DNA of 64,000 nucleotides from Daldinia sp. FL1419 (taxonomy: Eukaryota > Ascomycota > Sordariomycetes > Xylariales > Hypoxylaceae): the NCBI GenBank assembly GCA_025201765.1, contig MU623491.1, forward strand, positions 17,773 through 81,772, given 5' to 3'. Every line of letters begins with the position of its first letter. Position 1 is the stretch's first letter. Shown one piece after another: positions 1-11,200 of this stretch. Under the pieces are notes generated by a model. That model was not told the DNA's origin. It did no database searches and saw only the letters and a program-made list of their open reading frames with translations. The position numbers and the translations under genes were made by a program.

Positions 1-1050
1 ATTGGAGATCCGGTCGTCAATTGGACAAAAGGCTAGATCGCCAAGTGGACTACCTGGGACACAGTATAGGCTTAAAGCCACTATCCATGACATAGATTTG
101 CACCGACCCGAGTGACACACTCGTCGAGGTGTGTATGGGGCTCGTAATCTGTCACGATCTCATGATGTTTAGGATTGGTGTACCAAGGAACGAGCATAGA
201 GAGCGTTTACTTTTAGCGACGATTATTCTGAACGTCTTATTGCATCTTTCCTCACGACGGAGGACGACATATGTTGCCGACAACTTTGTATACCGGAATT
301 TCTTTTTGTTTCTTTTTGGTCTGAAGGGAGAGGATTGATTCCCCCGGCGTTCCGTATGGGGATGATTTGGGGTTTCTATGATATTTACGGCCGATTCAGC
401 CTCTTCTGTTGAAGAGGATCACTGTGTGATGGTTTGACTTTGGGACACTGTGGTTTTAACGGTTTTTTTAAGACTCGCGCTGAAACGCAAGCTGGCCGGC
501 TCTTTGATTTATCTAGGAAAGAGACCACAACGAACGATTATAGGGGGCGTTTACGGCGGAGACCAACGTTATCAATAGCAATGTGATCATGAACATTACG
601 TTATCTGCTTAAATAGCCCACTTATATATACACGAATGAAGAGTAGAGCTCTGGATTGATAAGTTATGGTCTTGTTGGCCTTCTACAAGGAAGGATATAT
701 TTCCTTGATTCTAAAGAATGCATCCTGAGATTGTATACCGAATACATGGCCTGTGAGACAAGACAAACCAAGATGTAGTTTTCACATTCTGTTGTAGTAA
801 GGAATGGCTCGCTAAGGACGGAACTGAGATATCGTATCGTACGGCTCTCGGGTTACGAGACTGGTATAGGAATATCGAATAGTGTACTAGGCGTGTATTA
901 GATATACTGCGAATGTGCCATGCCTTGCTATGTATAAATATACGCACACCCCAACGCCGTGGATTTTTTTATATATATACCCAACCCAAAGCGCACCCAT
1001 TCTCATTCTCGTCCCGCGATGCTCACCTCGCTCCCCTCCCGGCAAACGCC
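1..1050. other. Gene-free left edge
   Basis: No convincing coding sequence is visible. The open frames here are short, have no recognisable domains and overlap each other on both strands. The stretch contains the 3' flank of the minus-strand gene that ends at 1051, and several AT-rich patches such as the TATATATA run near 971. Confidence 0.5.
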
Positions 1051-2369
1051 CTACCGTCCTTTCCCCTTGGCCTCCTTGGCCTTCTCCAGGAGCAAATTGC
1101 GCATCGCAGCGCGGACGTTGCGACTGCCGCCCAATTTCGGTCCTTTGAGCACGTCTTCGTCGGCCGCCGCACCGCCCTTTCCGGCGCCTCCGGCCCCGGA
1201 GCCGGCGGGCGCGTTGGCGGGCTTTTTGCGCTTCTGCTGGCGCTCGGCCATCGCGTCCATGAACTCGCGGCGGAATTCCTCGGCGATGCGGTCGTCGGCT
1301 GCGCGGTCGTCGGGCGCGTCGGGGTCGGTGGTGGGAGGGGCCGTGGGGGCTTCGTAGACGTCTACTGGGGTGGGTGTTAGTAAGTTGTTTAAGGAGAAAG
1401 GGGAGGGGGAGGGCTTACGTCTGCTTTCTCGAAGAATCTCCTCGACTAATTGGTCCCTCTTGATGTCGTCGCTATTCCGTCTATTCCTCGACCTCCAGGG
1501 CTTTCCGTCTCTACCCAGCCTAACCTTCTTCGGCCGACCGCTCTGCGATGACTCGTCGTCGTCGACAGCTTCTCCGCGCATTCTCCGCGCAGCGCGCTCT
1601 GTTAGCGCTTCGTTACGACTGCGCGCCTCGTCGCCGAGATCGATCTCCATAAGTTGCCCCTGTAGCGCTCTGTTCTGCTGTTCGGGCCTAGGTGCTTGTA
1701 TTGCTGTTATCGGCGTAGATTGCGGCGGGTGGTTAGATGACCGCGCGGTGGCGTTGGACGAGGACAGTGAGGAAGTAAGCGCGACTGCGTTGTGTCGCTT
1801 GGCCAATTCGGCTTCTATGTATTCCTCCCTTGCTCCATCAGCGGCTGTGCAGACGATTGCGATCGTGCGCTAGAGGGGGGCGAGACTCACATGTGCTTAT
1901 TTACCAACTCTGCTGCCATTCCGGTTTGTGGCGCGAAGCGCTTTTTCACGCCCGCTGCGATGTCCAGCACTTTATTTTCTTCCTCGCGGATCATGAGACT
2001 GAGGTCGTCGAGACCATCACCAGTGCCGTTCATCGCGGTCGTGACATCGTTAGAACCGTGGCTGTTTCCCGCGCCGAACTTGACGCCGCCTAATCGTGCC
2101 TTTCGCGCATTGCGTAGTCGCAAAACCTCGGCTACCGAAAGTCCCTTCTCTTCCCCTTCTGTATCTTCGCCCTGAATTGGAGTAGTAGCCTTCGTTTCGC
2201 CGGGGGTATCTGATGCGGTCGGTGTTCCTTCAAGTCGTGGCGTTTCTACGGACTTGGCTCGTTCATCGTTGTCGTCGGCTGGCTCTGCTCGTTGCCTATA
2301 GGTCTTTCTTTTCTTCCCTCGGAAGACAACCGGTGGTACGGGTGTCGATTCCGAAACCGTACTATCCAT
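1051..2369 (-). CDS. Hep59/C9orf78/Tls1-family splicing-associated protein
   Basis: Three exons are inferred: 2369-1891, 1828-1419 and 1364-1051, giving about 400 residues. Both introns have GT..AG borders (GTGAGT donor at 1890; GTAAGC donor at 1418), and the second is a 54 nt in-frame intron. The start is the first ATG followed by the family-typical GKKRKTYRQR stretch. Other family hallmarks are SVAEVLRLRNARKARLGGV in the first third and a KHM-EEYIEAELAKRH motif, which is rebuilt only when intron 1 is removed. The C-terminal half is charged and Gly/Ala-rich, as in fungal orthologues. The human relative C9orf78 is a spliceosome component that contacts PRPF8 and BRR2, and fission yeast Tls1 affects splicing of telomere genes. 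A nuclear splicing role is inferred from the family. It is divergent from the acylphosphatase gene, sharing a 308 bp promoter interval. Family assignment is firm; the exact start is less so. Confidence 0.8.
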
Positions 2370-2677
2370 TGGGTATGATGGTTCCGCGACAGATTTCCAA
2401 AGAAATATTTGATTCGAAGTTGGCGGTTTGTATGTCGATGGTAATAAGAAAGTAAGTTCAGGTACGTACACCGCAATGGAGTACAAATCAAAGGCAAGCA
2501 TCGGATAATATTATCCGAAAATCTGCCGCTTATCGGTTCCCCACCAATGCCGCGCCGATAAAGCTCTTCCCGTCGTCATTGTACATGGTCATGTCGAAGC
2601 TACCCTGCATTACATGCGAACTGTTATCTGCCGTCGTGCATGCGATCTGCTACACCACACACAATTGAAGCATCAAG

Positions 2678-3133
2678 ATGACCCAAAGAGTATGCGATAT
2701 CGATTTGGCTGTATCTAAAATTAGGAGCTAATTAAGATCTCAGGTTTACTTTCAAGCCCACGGCCGAGTTCAGGGTACGGACTCCACTACGATAGCGAAT
2801 AAGCTACGATTAGAAAACTGACGTCACAGTGCGGCAGGCGTAAGCTATCGCTATTTCGCGCAGAAGAAGGCAGCCGAACATAATATTACCGGATGGTGCC
2901 GAAATACAGAACACGGTAAAGTAAGCATCCATAAACTATTCCGGCTCTAATAAATGTTTTGGTAGGTTACTTATATCTCCTAGGTTGAGGGCGAAGCACA
3001 AGGTCACGAGGATTCCGTGGCGTCGTTCCTGAAGGAGCTCGATAAAGGTCCAACGCACGCCCATGTCGTCAAGCTAGATAAAGAACCTCGAGATGTGCAG
3101 GAAGAGGAGACACACTTCGAGATTCGAAGATAG
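2678..3133 (+). CDS. Acylphosphatase
   Basis: This small gene is split into four exons: 2678-2689, 2744-2774, 2838-2920 and 2984-3133. They join in frame to 91 residues, the usual acylphosphatase length. The introns are 54, 63 and 63 nt with GT..AG borders. The product reads GRVQGVSYRYF near residues 11-21 and GWCRN at 33-37, matching the phosphate-binding loop. Arg19 and Asn37 fit the catalytic Arg and Asn of the family. The enzyme hydrolyses the carboxyl-phosphate bond of acylphosphates such as 1,3-bisphosphoglycerate and is a small cytosolic alpha/beta sandwich protein. The first exon is only 12 nt (MTQR), so simple gene finders would miss it. It is convergent with the Prp16 gene, with 112 bp between stops, and divergent from the Hep59-family gene. 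Confidence is high for product and exon structure. Confidence 0.9.
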
Positions 3134-3245
3134 GGGTTGAAACCTATATTCAATTACAAGTCATAATTAGATGAGCCTACGAGATTGAGTAGGCTACCGT
3201 CGTTTATATAGATATCACAATATTCCAAACCTCGTCAACACGCCT

Positions 3246-6239
3246 CTAGAAACCTCTACCTTTCCTCTTAGCTACTGGCTTCTTCACTGCGCCGGACGTT
3301 ATAATCTTCTTGGTTTCCTTGTTGGCTGCCGGTTTCTTCGCTGCCCTTTCTTCCTCTTGCTTCTTCTGTTCCTCATATCTCCGCTTATCTTCCGCCATTT
3401 TGGCCTCGATCTCCATTTTGCGATTGAATTCGGTCTCCGTAACGCGCTTTTCTCGGGCCGAGTACCCTTTCTCCTTTACGGAATAGAACACGCCACCCAA
3501 CTCTGCAAGCCAATGAGGGTCGACGGATGTTACCGTGGACATATACTCCTTGGAGGTAAGGATGAGCTCGTGGTAGACCACGTAGTCGGGGAGAAAGCCG
3601 AGACCGTATAGAGCACTCGTTGGATGGAGCTGTACAGTGACTGATGTGCGTAGGTTGATATACTCCCCTATACCCTTGACTTTGGCGGCTTGATGATAGT
3701 AGCCGGAGCAAATGCACTTACGGATGATGTCCCAATCCGTACCGCAGCTAACCATCTGCATCTTTTGCATCTTCATAATATCAAGAAGCTGATCTCTGAT
3801 CTCCTTTGCTCTACGCAAAGACTTCGGATGCAAAAAGTGACGCGTACACCAACCATCCGAATAGCCATTGGTCTTCCACTGCGAGTATACGTGCAGATAA
3901 GTTAGATGATCGGATTCGGGCACGAAGAATTTCTCGCGCGCTGCATCAGACTCTTCTTGCCGTTCTTTCGGGCGATAAAAAACGTTAGGGACGGAAAGCA
4001 TGGAAACGATGGTCACCATCTCCTCGCTACAGCCATATTCCTCAGACATAATGAGAAGCTTCGCTAGAGATGGGTCCATGGGGAAGGCGTTCATCTTGGA
4101 ACCGAGTTCTGTAAGTTCACCGAGGTTGTCTAATGCACCCAAAGCCCAAAGATCGAAAAGCGACGTGGTGATGGTATCTTGCGGCGGCGGATCCATAAAG
4201 TCGAAGTCGAGAAGGTCCCGAACACCGAGCGACTTTAGTAGAAGCACGGTATTGCTGAGGTTCGTTCTTTGGATTTCGGGTATCGTCTGAATATAAAGCT
4301 CGTCCTTAAATGCCTTCTCGGTATATAGGCGGAACGCTTTACCGGGACCTGTTCGACCAGCACGACCTGCACGTTGACCGGCGTTCGCTTGCGATATTGG
4401 GGTAATCTGGAGCGTATCCATACCCATCCGAGGGTTGTACACCTTCAGCTTAGAATAACCTGCGTCCACCACGTACATAATACCGTCGACCGTTAAACTC
4501 GTCTCGGCGATATTCGTAGCCACAATACATTTCCGTACTCCAGGAGGGGCCCGGTCAAAGATCTTCGCTTGAAGATCTGCTGGCATCTGACTGTAGATCG
4601 GAAGGATACTGAGTTCTGGTGGATCGTTCAGGGCATCCAAGCGTTCTCGTACTAATTCGCAGGTACACTCGATGTCCTCTTGTCCGGTCATAAATACCAG
4701 AATATCGCCAGCGCCCATCGATACGTGGATTGCAAGCACTTGCTGTACAGCTTGGTCAACGTAGTCTTCCACCGGCGACCTATGAAACATGATGTCGACA
4801 GGGAAAGTTCGACCTGGAATAGTGAATTCAGGAGCACCGCCGAAGAAATCCGAAAACCGCTTCGAATTCATGGTGGCTGAAGTGACAATTAGCTTGAGGT
4901 CTCTTCGACGTTGTAAAATCTTGTTGAAAAGCCCCATCAATACGTCAGTATTGAGCGCTCGCTCGTGAGCTTCGTCCATTATTACGCATGAATAACGGTC
5001 TAGATCCCTCTCGTTAAGCGATTCTCGTAGTAAGACACCATCAGTCATATATTTGATGACGGTGTCCTTGCTAGTGCAGTCTTCGAATCGAATAGCGTAG
5101 CCAACCGTACTGCCCAACTTAACCTCCATCTCCTCAGCCACACGCTTCGCTACACTCATCGCCGCAACTCGTCGAGGTTGAGTACACCCTATCATGCCTA
5201 ATTTCCCGTATCCATCCTCGTATAGAAACTGCGTAAGCTGTGTCGTTTTTCCCGAGCCCGTCTCACCGACCACGATAACAACCTGGTTGTCCCGAATTAC
5301 CCTTAGTAAATCCTCTCGGACCGCAAATGCGGGCAGAAACTCTCTTTGCTCCCTCAAGGTTTTGCTCTGACTGAACGCACTCGCGCCGTCGTTCTTCTTC
5401 ATGTGTTCGCTGAACTTGTTGTCTCCAGACTTTGGCGCGTCTTCCTCTGTTGCTATCGGCAAGGCACTATCTCCTTCATCCTCTTTCACGCCCAATACGT
5501 TTCCAAGAGCTGTACCAGCCATGTTAGTAGCTTCCTTGGCATACCGTTGACGTTCCCTTTGCTGTCTCCTTTCCCTCACTACACGACTTCCTTTTCGACT
5601 AAACACTGCCATGTCGCTCTGGTAATCCCTCACAGCCGGAACTGGCTCCAACTGCTTGGTAAAAACGGTTCGTCCATCCAAGAATGGCGGTTTCAGATCA
5701 TGGACCAGTAAGTGAACGCGGGTCCCCTCATCCTCGTCTTCAAAATCATCCCCCAATGCGCGTCGTTGGGCGACACCGGAAGTAAGCATACGGTTCGTCT
5801 CCCAGGCATCGTTGTCCTTTTGCCTCTGTAATTGGCGCGCGTTCATATGTCGTCCGGATTTCTTCTCGATCAACTCGGCCTCCCGCTGTTGCTGTTCGAC
5901 CCACGAGGTGTCGTACGACCCAAAGGGATTATGGGAGTCATCGCCAAAGGTATGGCCACCGGTCTCGTCACCGGTGTACCAGTCTCGATCAAGGGCATTC
6001 TGTTCATCTGCGTCCACTAAGGGTTCCGGGCCATCAAACTCTTGTTGTTTCGGGGTTGATGCATAATTCGACTGCGCGCGAGGTGTGGAAGCGCGCGAAC
6101 TAGAGCCGTGCTGCAAGCGACCGTGTGGTCGAGACGAATGGCTCCGATTCGGAAGGGACATATAACGGTCATCCGAGCGCAGAGGATTAAAGTCGATTTT
6201 GCGCCTCTTGGGGCTAAAATTCCCGTCCTCCCTATCCAT
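3246..6239 (-). CDS. PRP16: Pre-mRNA-splicing ATP-dependent RNA helicase Prp16 (DEAH box)
   Basis: A single 997-residue exon. Residues 1-300 are a charged, low-complexity region containing the DRDWYTGDETGGHTFGDDSHNPFG-type block typical of Prp16/DHX38. The helicase core carries motif I GETGSGKT (325-332), motif II DEAH (422-425), motif III SAT (454-456) and motif VI QRAGRAGR (622-629), followed by winged-helix/ratchet and OB-fold regions. The C-terminus is Lys/Glu-rich (EEQKKQEEERAAKK). Prp16 remodels the spliceosome after the first catalytic step, allowing branch-helix movement before exon ligation, and enforces branch-site fidelity. Length is close to the yeast protein (1071) and to human DHX38. 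It is divergent from the PWP1 gene with about 310 bp between the starts. No intron is needed. The assignment to Prp16 rather than Prp2 or Prp22 rests on the N-terminal signature. Confidence 0.95.
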   Translation of the reverse strand: MDREDGNFSPKRRKIDFNPLRSDDRYMSLPNRSHSSRPHGRLQHGSSSRASTPRAQSNYASTPKQQEFDGPEPLVDADEQNALDRDWYTGDETGGHTFGDDSHNPFGSYDTSWVEQQQREAELIEKKSGRHMNARQLQRQKDNDAWETNRMLTSGVAQRRALGDDFEDEDEGTRVHLLVHDLKPPFLDGRTVFTKQLEPVPAVRDYQSDMAVFSRKGSRVVRERRQQRERQRYAKEATNMAGTALGNVLGVKEDEGDSALPIATEEDAPKSGDNKFSEHMKKNDGASAFSQSKTLREQREFLPAFAVREDLLRVIRDNQVVIVVGETGSGKTTQLTQFLYEDGYGKLGMIGCTQPRRVAAMSVAKRVAEEMEVKLGSTVGYAIRFEDCTSKDTVIKYMTDGVLLRESLNERDLDRYSCVIMDEAHERALNTDVLMGLFNKILQRRRDLKLIVTSATMNSKRFSDFFGGAPEFTIPGRTFPVDIMFHRSPVEDYVDQAVQQVLAIHVSMGAGDILVFMTGQEDIECTCELVRERLDALNDPPELSILPIYSQMPADLQAKIFDRAPPGVRKCIVATNIAETSLTVDGIMYVVDAGYSKLKVYNPRMGMDTLQITPISQANAGQRAGRAGRTGPGKAFRLYTEKAFKDELYIQTIPEIQRTNLSNTVLLLKSLGVRDLLDFDFMDPPPQDTITTSLFDLWALGALDNLGELTELGSKMNAFPMDPSLAKLLIMSEEYGCSEEMVTIVSMLSVPNVFYRPKERQEESDAAREKFFVPESDHLTYLHVYSQWKTNGYSDGWCTRHFLHPKSLRRAKEIRDQLLDIMKMQKMQMVSCGTDWDIIRKCICSGYYHQAAKVKGIGEYINLRTSVTVQLHPTSALYGLGFLPDYVVYHELILTSKEYMSTVTSVDPHWLAELGGVFYSVKEKGYSAREKRVTETEFNRKMEIEAKMAEDKRRYEEQKKQEEERAAKKPAANKETKKIITSGAVKKPVAKRKGRGF

Positions 6240-6549
6240 CCCGAGAGTAATTTGTGTAAAATATGTTGGCGGGTCGAGATGGTCTCGAGCGGTGTAAGTA
6301 ATAAATCAATTAATTGAATTGCGGGAAAGGAAAACAAAAGTTAAGAAGTACCCAAAGGCTCGGCGTCTTGGCGCAAACAGCTAAGCAGCTAAGCTACGCT
6401 AAATTTCCTTATCGGCCTTTTATCAGCAAATACCCCGCTAAAATTTTATCTTGAAATTTTGGGAATAAAAAAGTTCGCGGGGCTATCTTCTGAATTCTTG
6501 CGCCGTACTGAATTCTTCTACGGGTAGACCGTGTCGCCAGCAATTAGCC
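6240..6549. promoter_or_regulatory. Shared divergent promoter interval (PRP16 / PWP1)
   Basis: This 310 bp interval separates the start codons of two head-to-head housekeeping genes, so it must hold both promoters. It contains a short direct repeat, AGCTAAGC/AGCTAAGCT, around 6378-6396 and AT-rich tracts around 6430-6470. No specific factor site was identified with confidence. Confidence 0.5.
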
Positions 6550-8234
6550 ATGACGTCTATGATTACAACGTCTACCTGGGTGCCACGAGGCTTCGCAGCG
6601 CCTTTCCCCGCCAAGTACGACTTCGATGAGGCCGAATTCGATAGGATAGCCAACCTAGCCAAGCTACAATTAGACGATGCGAATGAGGACCTGCAAGAAG
6701 CGCAAGAAGCGCAAGAAGAAGAGGGAAATGGAGGAAGCGACAGTGACAACGACGAAAACGATGCGACTGAACCAGCCCACAAAGCCACAGGACAAGATGA
6801 AGAAGCAGAAGAGTAGGTCTACTCCTATATCCGTACATTGCTAGCCACTAACTTCGCCAAAAAAGCATCGACATAGACGACGCGGATCTTAAGGAGTACG
6901 ACTTGGAACACTATGACGATGACGAGGAAGATGGCGAGGGCCAGCGAATGGACATGTTTGGAAACATCAAGTCTCTGGCATACTACGAATCTAATAAAGA
7001 CGACCCATACATCACGATACCCGACGGCCAAGACGAGGAGGACGAAGATAGGGAAGAGCTTCAAATTCTAGCTACGGACAACCTACTACTGGCCGCGAAG
7101 GTCGAGGATGAGCTTGCGCACCTCGAGGTCTACGTATACGAAGACGAAGCCGATAACCTCTATGTACACCACGATATTATGCTTCCTGCGATACCTCTCT
7201 GCGTCGAGTGGTTGGACATTCCCGTGTCGAAAAACAGCGTGGACAAAGATTCGTCGGCCAACTTTGTCGCTATAGGGACAATGGACCCTGATATTGAAGT
7301 CTGGGATCTGGACACCATAGATTGCATGTACCCGAATGCGATTTTGGGCCAAGGAAGCAACCCGCAAGAAGAGGAAAAGAAGAAGAAGAAAAAGAAGAAA
7401 TCGAAGAAGGCCAACGACGAGTACCACGTTGATGCAGTTCTATCTCTTGCCGCTAACAGAAAACACCGAAATCTGTTGGCTTCTGCCTCGGCAGACAAGA
7501 CGGTGAAGCTATGGGATTTGCACACGACGAAGTGCGCCAAATCCTACACATATCACACGGACAAAGTTTGCTCGTTGGCATGGCATTCCGTTGAGTCTAC
7601 GGTACTGTTGAGTGGAAGTTACGACCGAACCATTGTTGCAGCGGATATGCGAGCCCCCGAGGCCAAGGCTCCACGATGGGGAGTAGAGAGTGACGTCGAG
7701 AACGTTAGGTGGGATCCCCATGACCCCAACTTCTTCTACGTTTCTACCGAGAACGGAATCATACATTATCACGACATCCGGAACGCGCCATCAAATCCTT
7801 CCGCCAGTAAGCCAGTGTGGACGTTGCAGGCCCACGACGAGTCTTTGTCGTCTTTCGATATCAACGCGCACATACCTGGATTCATGGCTACCGGCTCGAC
7901 CGACAAGACCGTCAAACTTTGGAACCTCCAGCCAACGGGTCCCGCCATGGTTGTGTCACGCAACCTAGACGTCGGCAAGGTATTCTCGGCGAGCTTTGCC
8001 CCCGACGCCGAGGTAGCCTTCCGTCTTGCCGTGGCAGGAAGCAAAGGAACGATGCATGTGTGGGACACCAGCACGAACGGAGCTGTGCGACAAGCATTCG
8101 CACACAAGATCTCAAACAAGTCAGATGGCGAAATCAGGGAGAGGCTCATCGGTGTTGAAGAGGATGAAAGCTCCTCAGATGGCGAGGATGGTGGGGACGA
8201 AAATGAAGAGCCCGAATCAATGGATGAAGACTAG
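6550..8234 (+). CDS. PWP1: Periodic tryptophan protein 1 homologue (WD40, ribosome biogenesis)
   Basis: Two exons, 6550-6812 and 6866-8234, give 543 residues. The 53 nt intron has a GTAGGT donor and an AAAAAG acceptor, and its removal joins the acidic N-terminal region to the conserved DLKEYDLEHYDDD segment. WD repeats follow, with ASADKTVKLWDL and GSTDKTVKLWNL as the clearest blades. A lysine run (KKKKKKKK) lies between early blades and an acidic tail (EEDESSSDGEDGGDENEE) closes the protein. Pwp1 is a nucleolar WD40 protein required for 60S subunit assembly and rRNA processing. Size agrees with yeast (576) and human (501) proteins. The start is the first ATG of the exon, producing the MITTSTWVPRGFA block usual for the family. 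It is divergent from PRP16. Confidence 0.92.
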
Positions 8235-11200
8235 AGACGGCCCGCCGAGTCTGAACTATGGTGTTTCACGGATAGATGCATTTTGGTACAATAATGTAGT
8301 TAGGCTGGCTCCGTCGTCGCACGACCCAAAATTCTTGACCCAGAATTCGTTTCTGGTTTCAAGCGTTCGGACGAACAGGGCAAAGCGATTTATTTATATT
8401 TCTATCGACCGACAGCTGAAACAAGAAGGGATGGGTGCGAATGTGGTTTGGGCTAGATCTTGACAGCCACTTCAATTCATATCCTTTCCGTCGTACTCAC
8501 ATACACAACTCCATAGTTATTGGAGACCGTCTCGCGAGATCTTACGATCTGTACAATGATTGCACACGATTTCCGTTACATGGGAAAGCTGAACCGAATG
8601 TCAATTGATCGCCGCTGTTTCGAGATCTTACCAATCCGGATCAGGTCGAGTGTAGGTACCCGTGCATCGTGACCAGAATCCAAACATCTAGATCTTTCAC
8701 ATCACTTGGGGATGTAACCAGGTTACAGGTGTCCGGTTCGCAGACCACGAACCTACCCAGATAATCAATTTGATATATATAACCGTAACCAAACTTGCCT
8801 CAACCATAGAACATTTGAAGGTAGTTGATACTATGGCTGAAGGCTTAGCATGTGACGTGTGTGACTACCCCTAATGGAAGGTGACTTATAGAAAACAATA
8901 CGAAACAGGAAGAAGTAAAAGGTACGTCGATGTTTGCTGTTGGGTCGGAGGCTCGGAAGGGAACATAGAGCTCGGGCTCCCTCAACTTTCTACTATGCAG
9001 GGAGAAATATTGGACCATTCGTATTAGGATACCGGTGTGACCAGCTCTAGTACCAGCATCTCAAATACATCCAAATACATGTATGTAAAGAGACGCTTGT
9101 CCCGTACGGAGGCTGAGCCCGATTCAGCTTTCGCACCTGACGAACTCGCGCTTAGATGACGACGACGTCGTCTATTGCAACCGCTCTCTCGGCGACAAAA
9201 TCGGAAGAAACCAAAAGAGGTATGGAGAAGAGCGCCTGAAAGACGAAAAGATGAAACACTCAGACAGCCATAGCCAATGGCGGATGGGAACAACTGACCA
9301 ATAAGATTTTCTCCGCAATTAACGCCTTGCATGGCTTCGTCAGTTTCAAACTGCAGAAACCCCTGTTCGCACCGATCAGTCCTGTCAGTTTGTTTCCCTT
9401 TTTTCTCTTTTTCCTCCTCCCTCTTCCCGAAGAAGGAAAGGCCATTTCGGGGGTCCAATTATGCCATGCAATCAATTCGAAGAGTCCAAGGATAAGGGTG
9501 ATCAGGGGATATCCACTCCCGCCGATTCTCTCGGTGGATCAACGATGATTGATCGGATCCATGTCCACCCTGCCACCACGGGAGGGGTGAAAAGTCCTGG
9601 AACATGGGCACGGTAAATTACAACAATGAGACCTTTGTGCAAATGCATTGAACAATGAAAGTGAGGCCTTTTTTGTCAATACGATGCATAGTATATTTGC
9701 AATTCTGCATTCTAGAGACGCGGCCGGCTTTGTAATGTGATATATGTGATCTATGAGCATAGACATCGATAAAGGAACGGCCACGTAACGGCGTAATCTT
9801 ATGCTGCAGGAACGGGATGAGTTGTGCATTTGGAAAGATATGTATGTCATTGTTATTTGTGTAGCATCGGCAGCGGGAAGGACTCATGCCCAAAAAGATG
9901 ATTTGAGAGTTCTTCGAGCTCCTTGAGCTCTCATGTTTGCCATCATCCTACTGGCCGGTCTTCAACTGGTACCTGCATTTAGTGGCTTGATAATCTTTGC
10001 TCTACGTGGCGTTGGGTAGAGCAAGGTGCAGAGAGTGGTAGCAGTCGGGAGACATTGGCCAGGATGCCTAACTAATGAGAATCAAGGAACGACTTACTAA
10101 GGAAAACTTTCGCTGGGTTCGAGACCTGATTCGTTAACGCGCCGCCTGCCGAGCTTTTTAGGGACCAGGGGCGATGATTGAGTCAGCCAATCCGCGGTCC
10201 CTGTCATCAGATTCGCCTAACTGGGGTTCCCGTCCTGCGCTAACTTACAAGTGAGAGCACGAAAAATCATTAGAGGGCGTCCACAGGGATTCTGGATTCT
10301 AAGGTAGTTGTTTCCTGAATCTTTAGTGCCACTGTCGATCGATCAAGTCTTTCTTTAGTTTGGATATTAGAGATTTTTGGTGCTAGGGAAATAGCGAAGG
10401 AGGGGTGAGTAGCTGAAGCAGACAAAGAAAAAGGGGTACATGATTCGTGACGCAGGAAGTGGACAATAGGAACGGTCGGGAATCAAAGAAGTTGTAGATA
10501 GCTTAACTAGTGAGAAAAGGAAGTCAAGCTGCTGCGTTTAAATGCACTATGTATATTAAGTTCAGGTGGGTTGTCAATGCCTAAGCAAGCATAAGAAGAA
10601 AGAACATGCGAGGGTCTAAAAAGGTTAGTATCTGATACACCGATTATAGGCTCAGTTTCTAAGACTTTATACTGAAATCTCAAAGAACTGTTTTGTACCT
10701 GAAACTTCACAAATACTTTCGCCCTAAGTTCCCCTACTCCTTGTAAGTGGAGACTTTGAATGGGATATAGCCCTGTCTAGGGTTTCTTTCCCCATGTCTT
10801 TCTTTCTTTCTTTTTTTTTTTTTTCCTTTTCTTCTCCCCAGTCTCGACCACGAACCCCTGGGTGCGCTTTATTAGTATTATTGTTGCGATTCCTTTTTTA
10901 TTCCAAGTGCATGCACTCCTTCACTTTCCACTCTTTCTAACCACTTGCCCGTCTTGTTGGCACTATTTTTCCTATTCATTCATTCCTCTTTTCTCTGGAT
11001 CCTCATCCAAGACTCGTCGCCGGTCACGAATTAACAAGTCTCTTGAGGCTTCAAAAATATTGTCCTTCCTTTTATATTCCAAGGTATTACGACAACTATT
11101 GTCAAGATCCTTGATCTTATCAGGAACCTGGTTGTTTCACTGTTTCGTTCTAGTACATACAAACCCCCTTCTTCAGCCAACCCTCCCAAAAACATCGTTG

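Noticed and set aside
913..1380. Plus-strand 155-codon frame and its neighbours
   Set aside because: It is antisense to exon 3 of the Hep59-family gene; Gly/Arg-rich content is the shadow of GC-rich coding DNA.
9024..9458. Minus-strand 144-codon frame
   Set aside because: No domain, overlapping frames on both strands and low-complexity Lys/Glu and Arg stretches caused by T/C-rich DNA.
10117..10133. GGTTCGAGACC resembling a tRNA B box
   Set aside because: No matching A box, acceptor stem or terminator around it.
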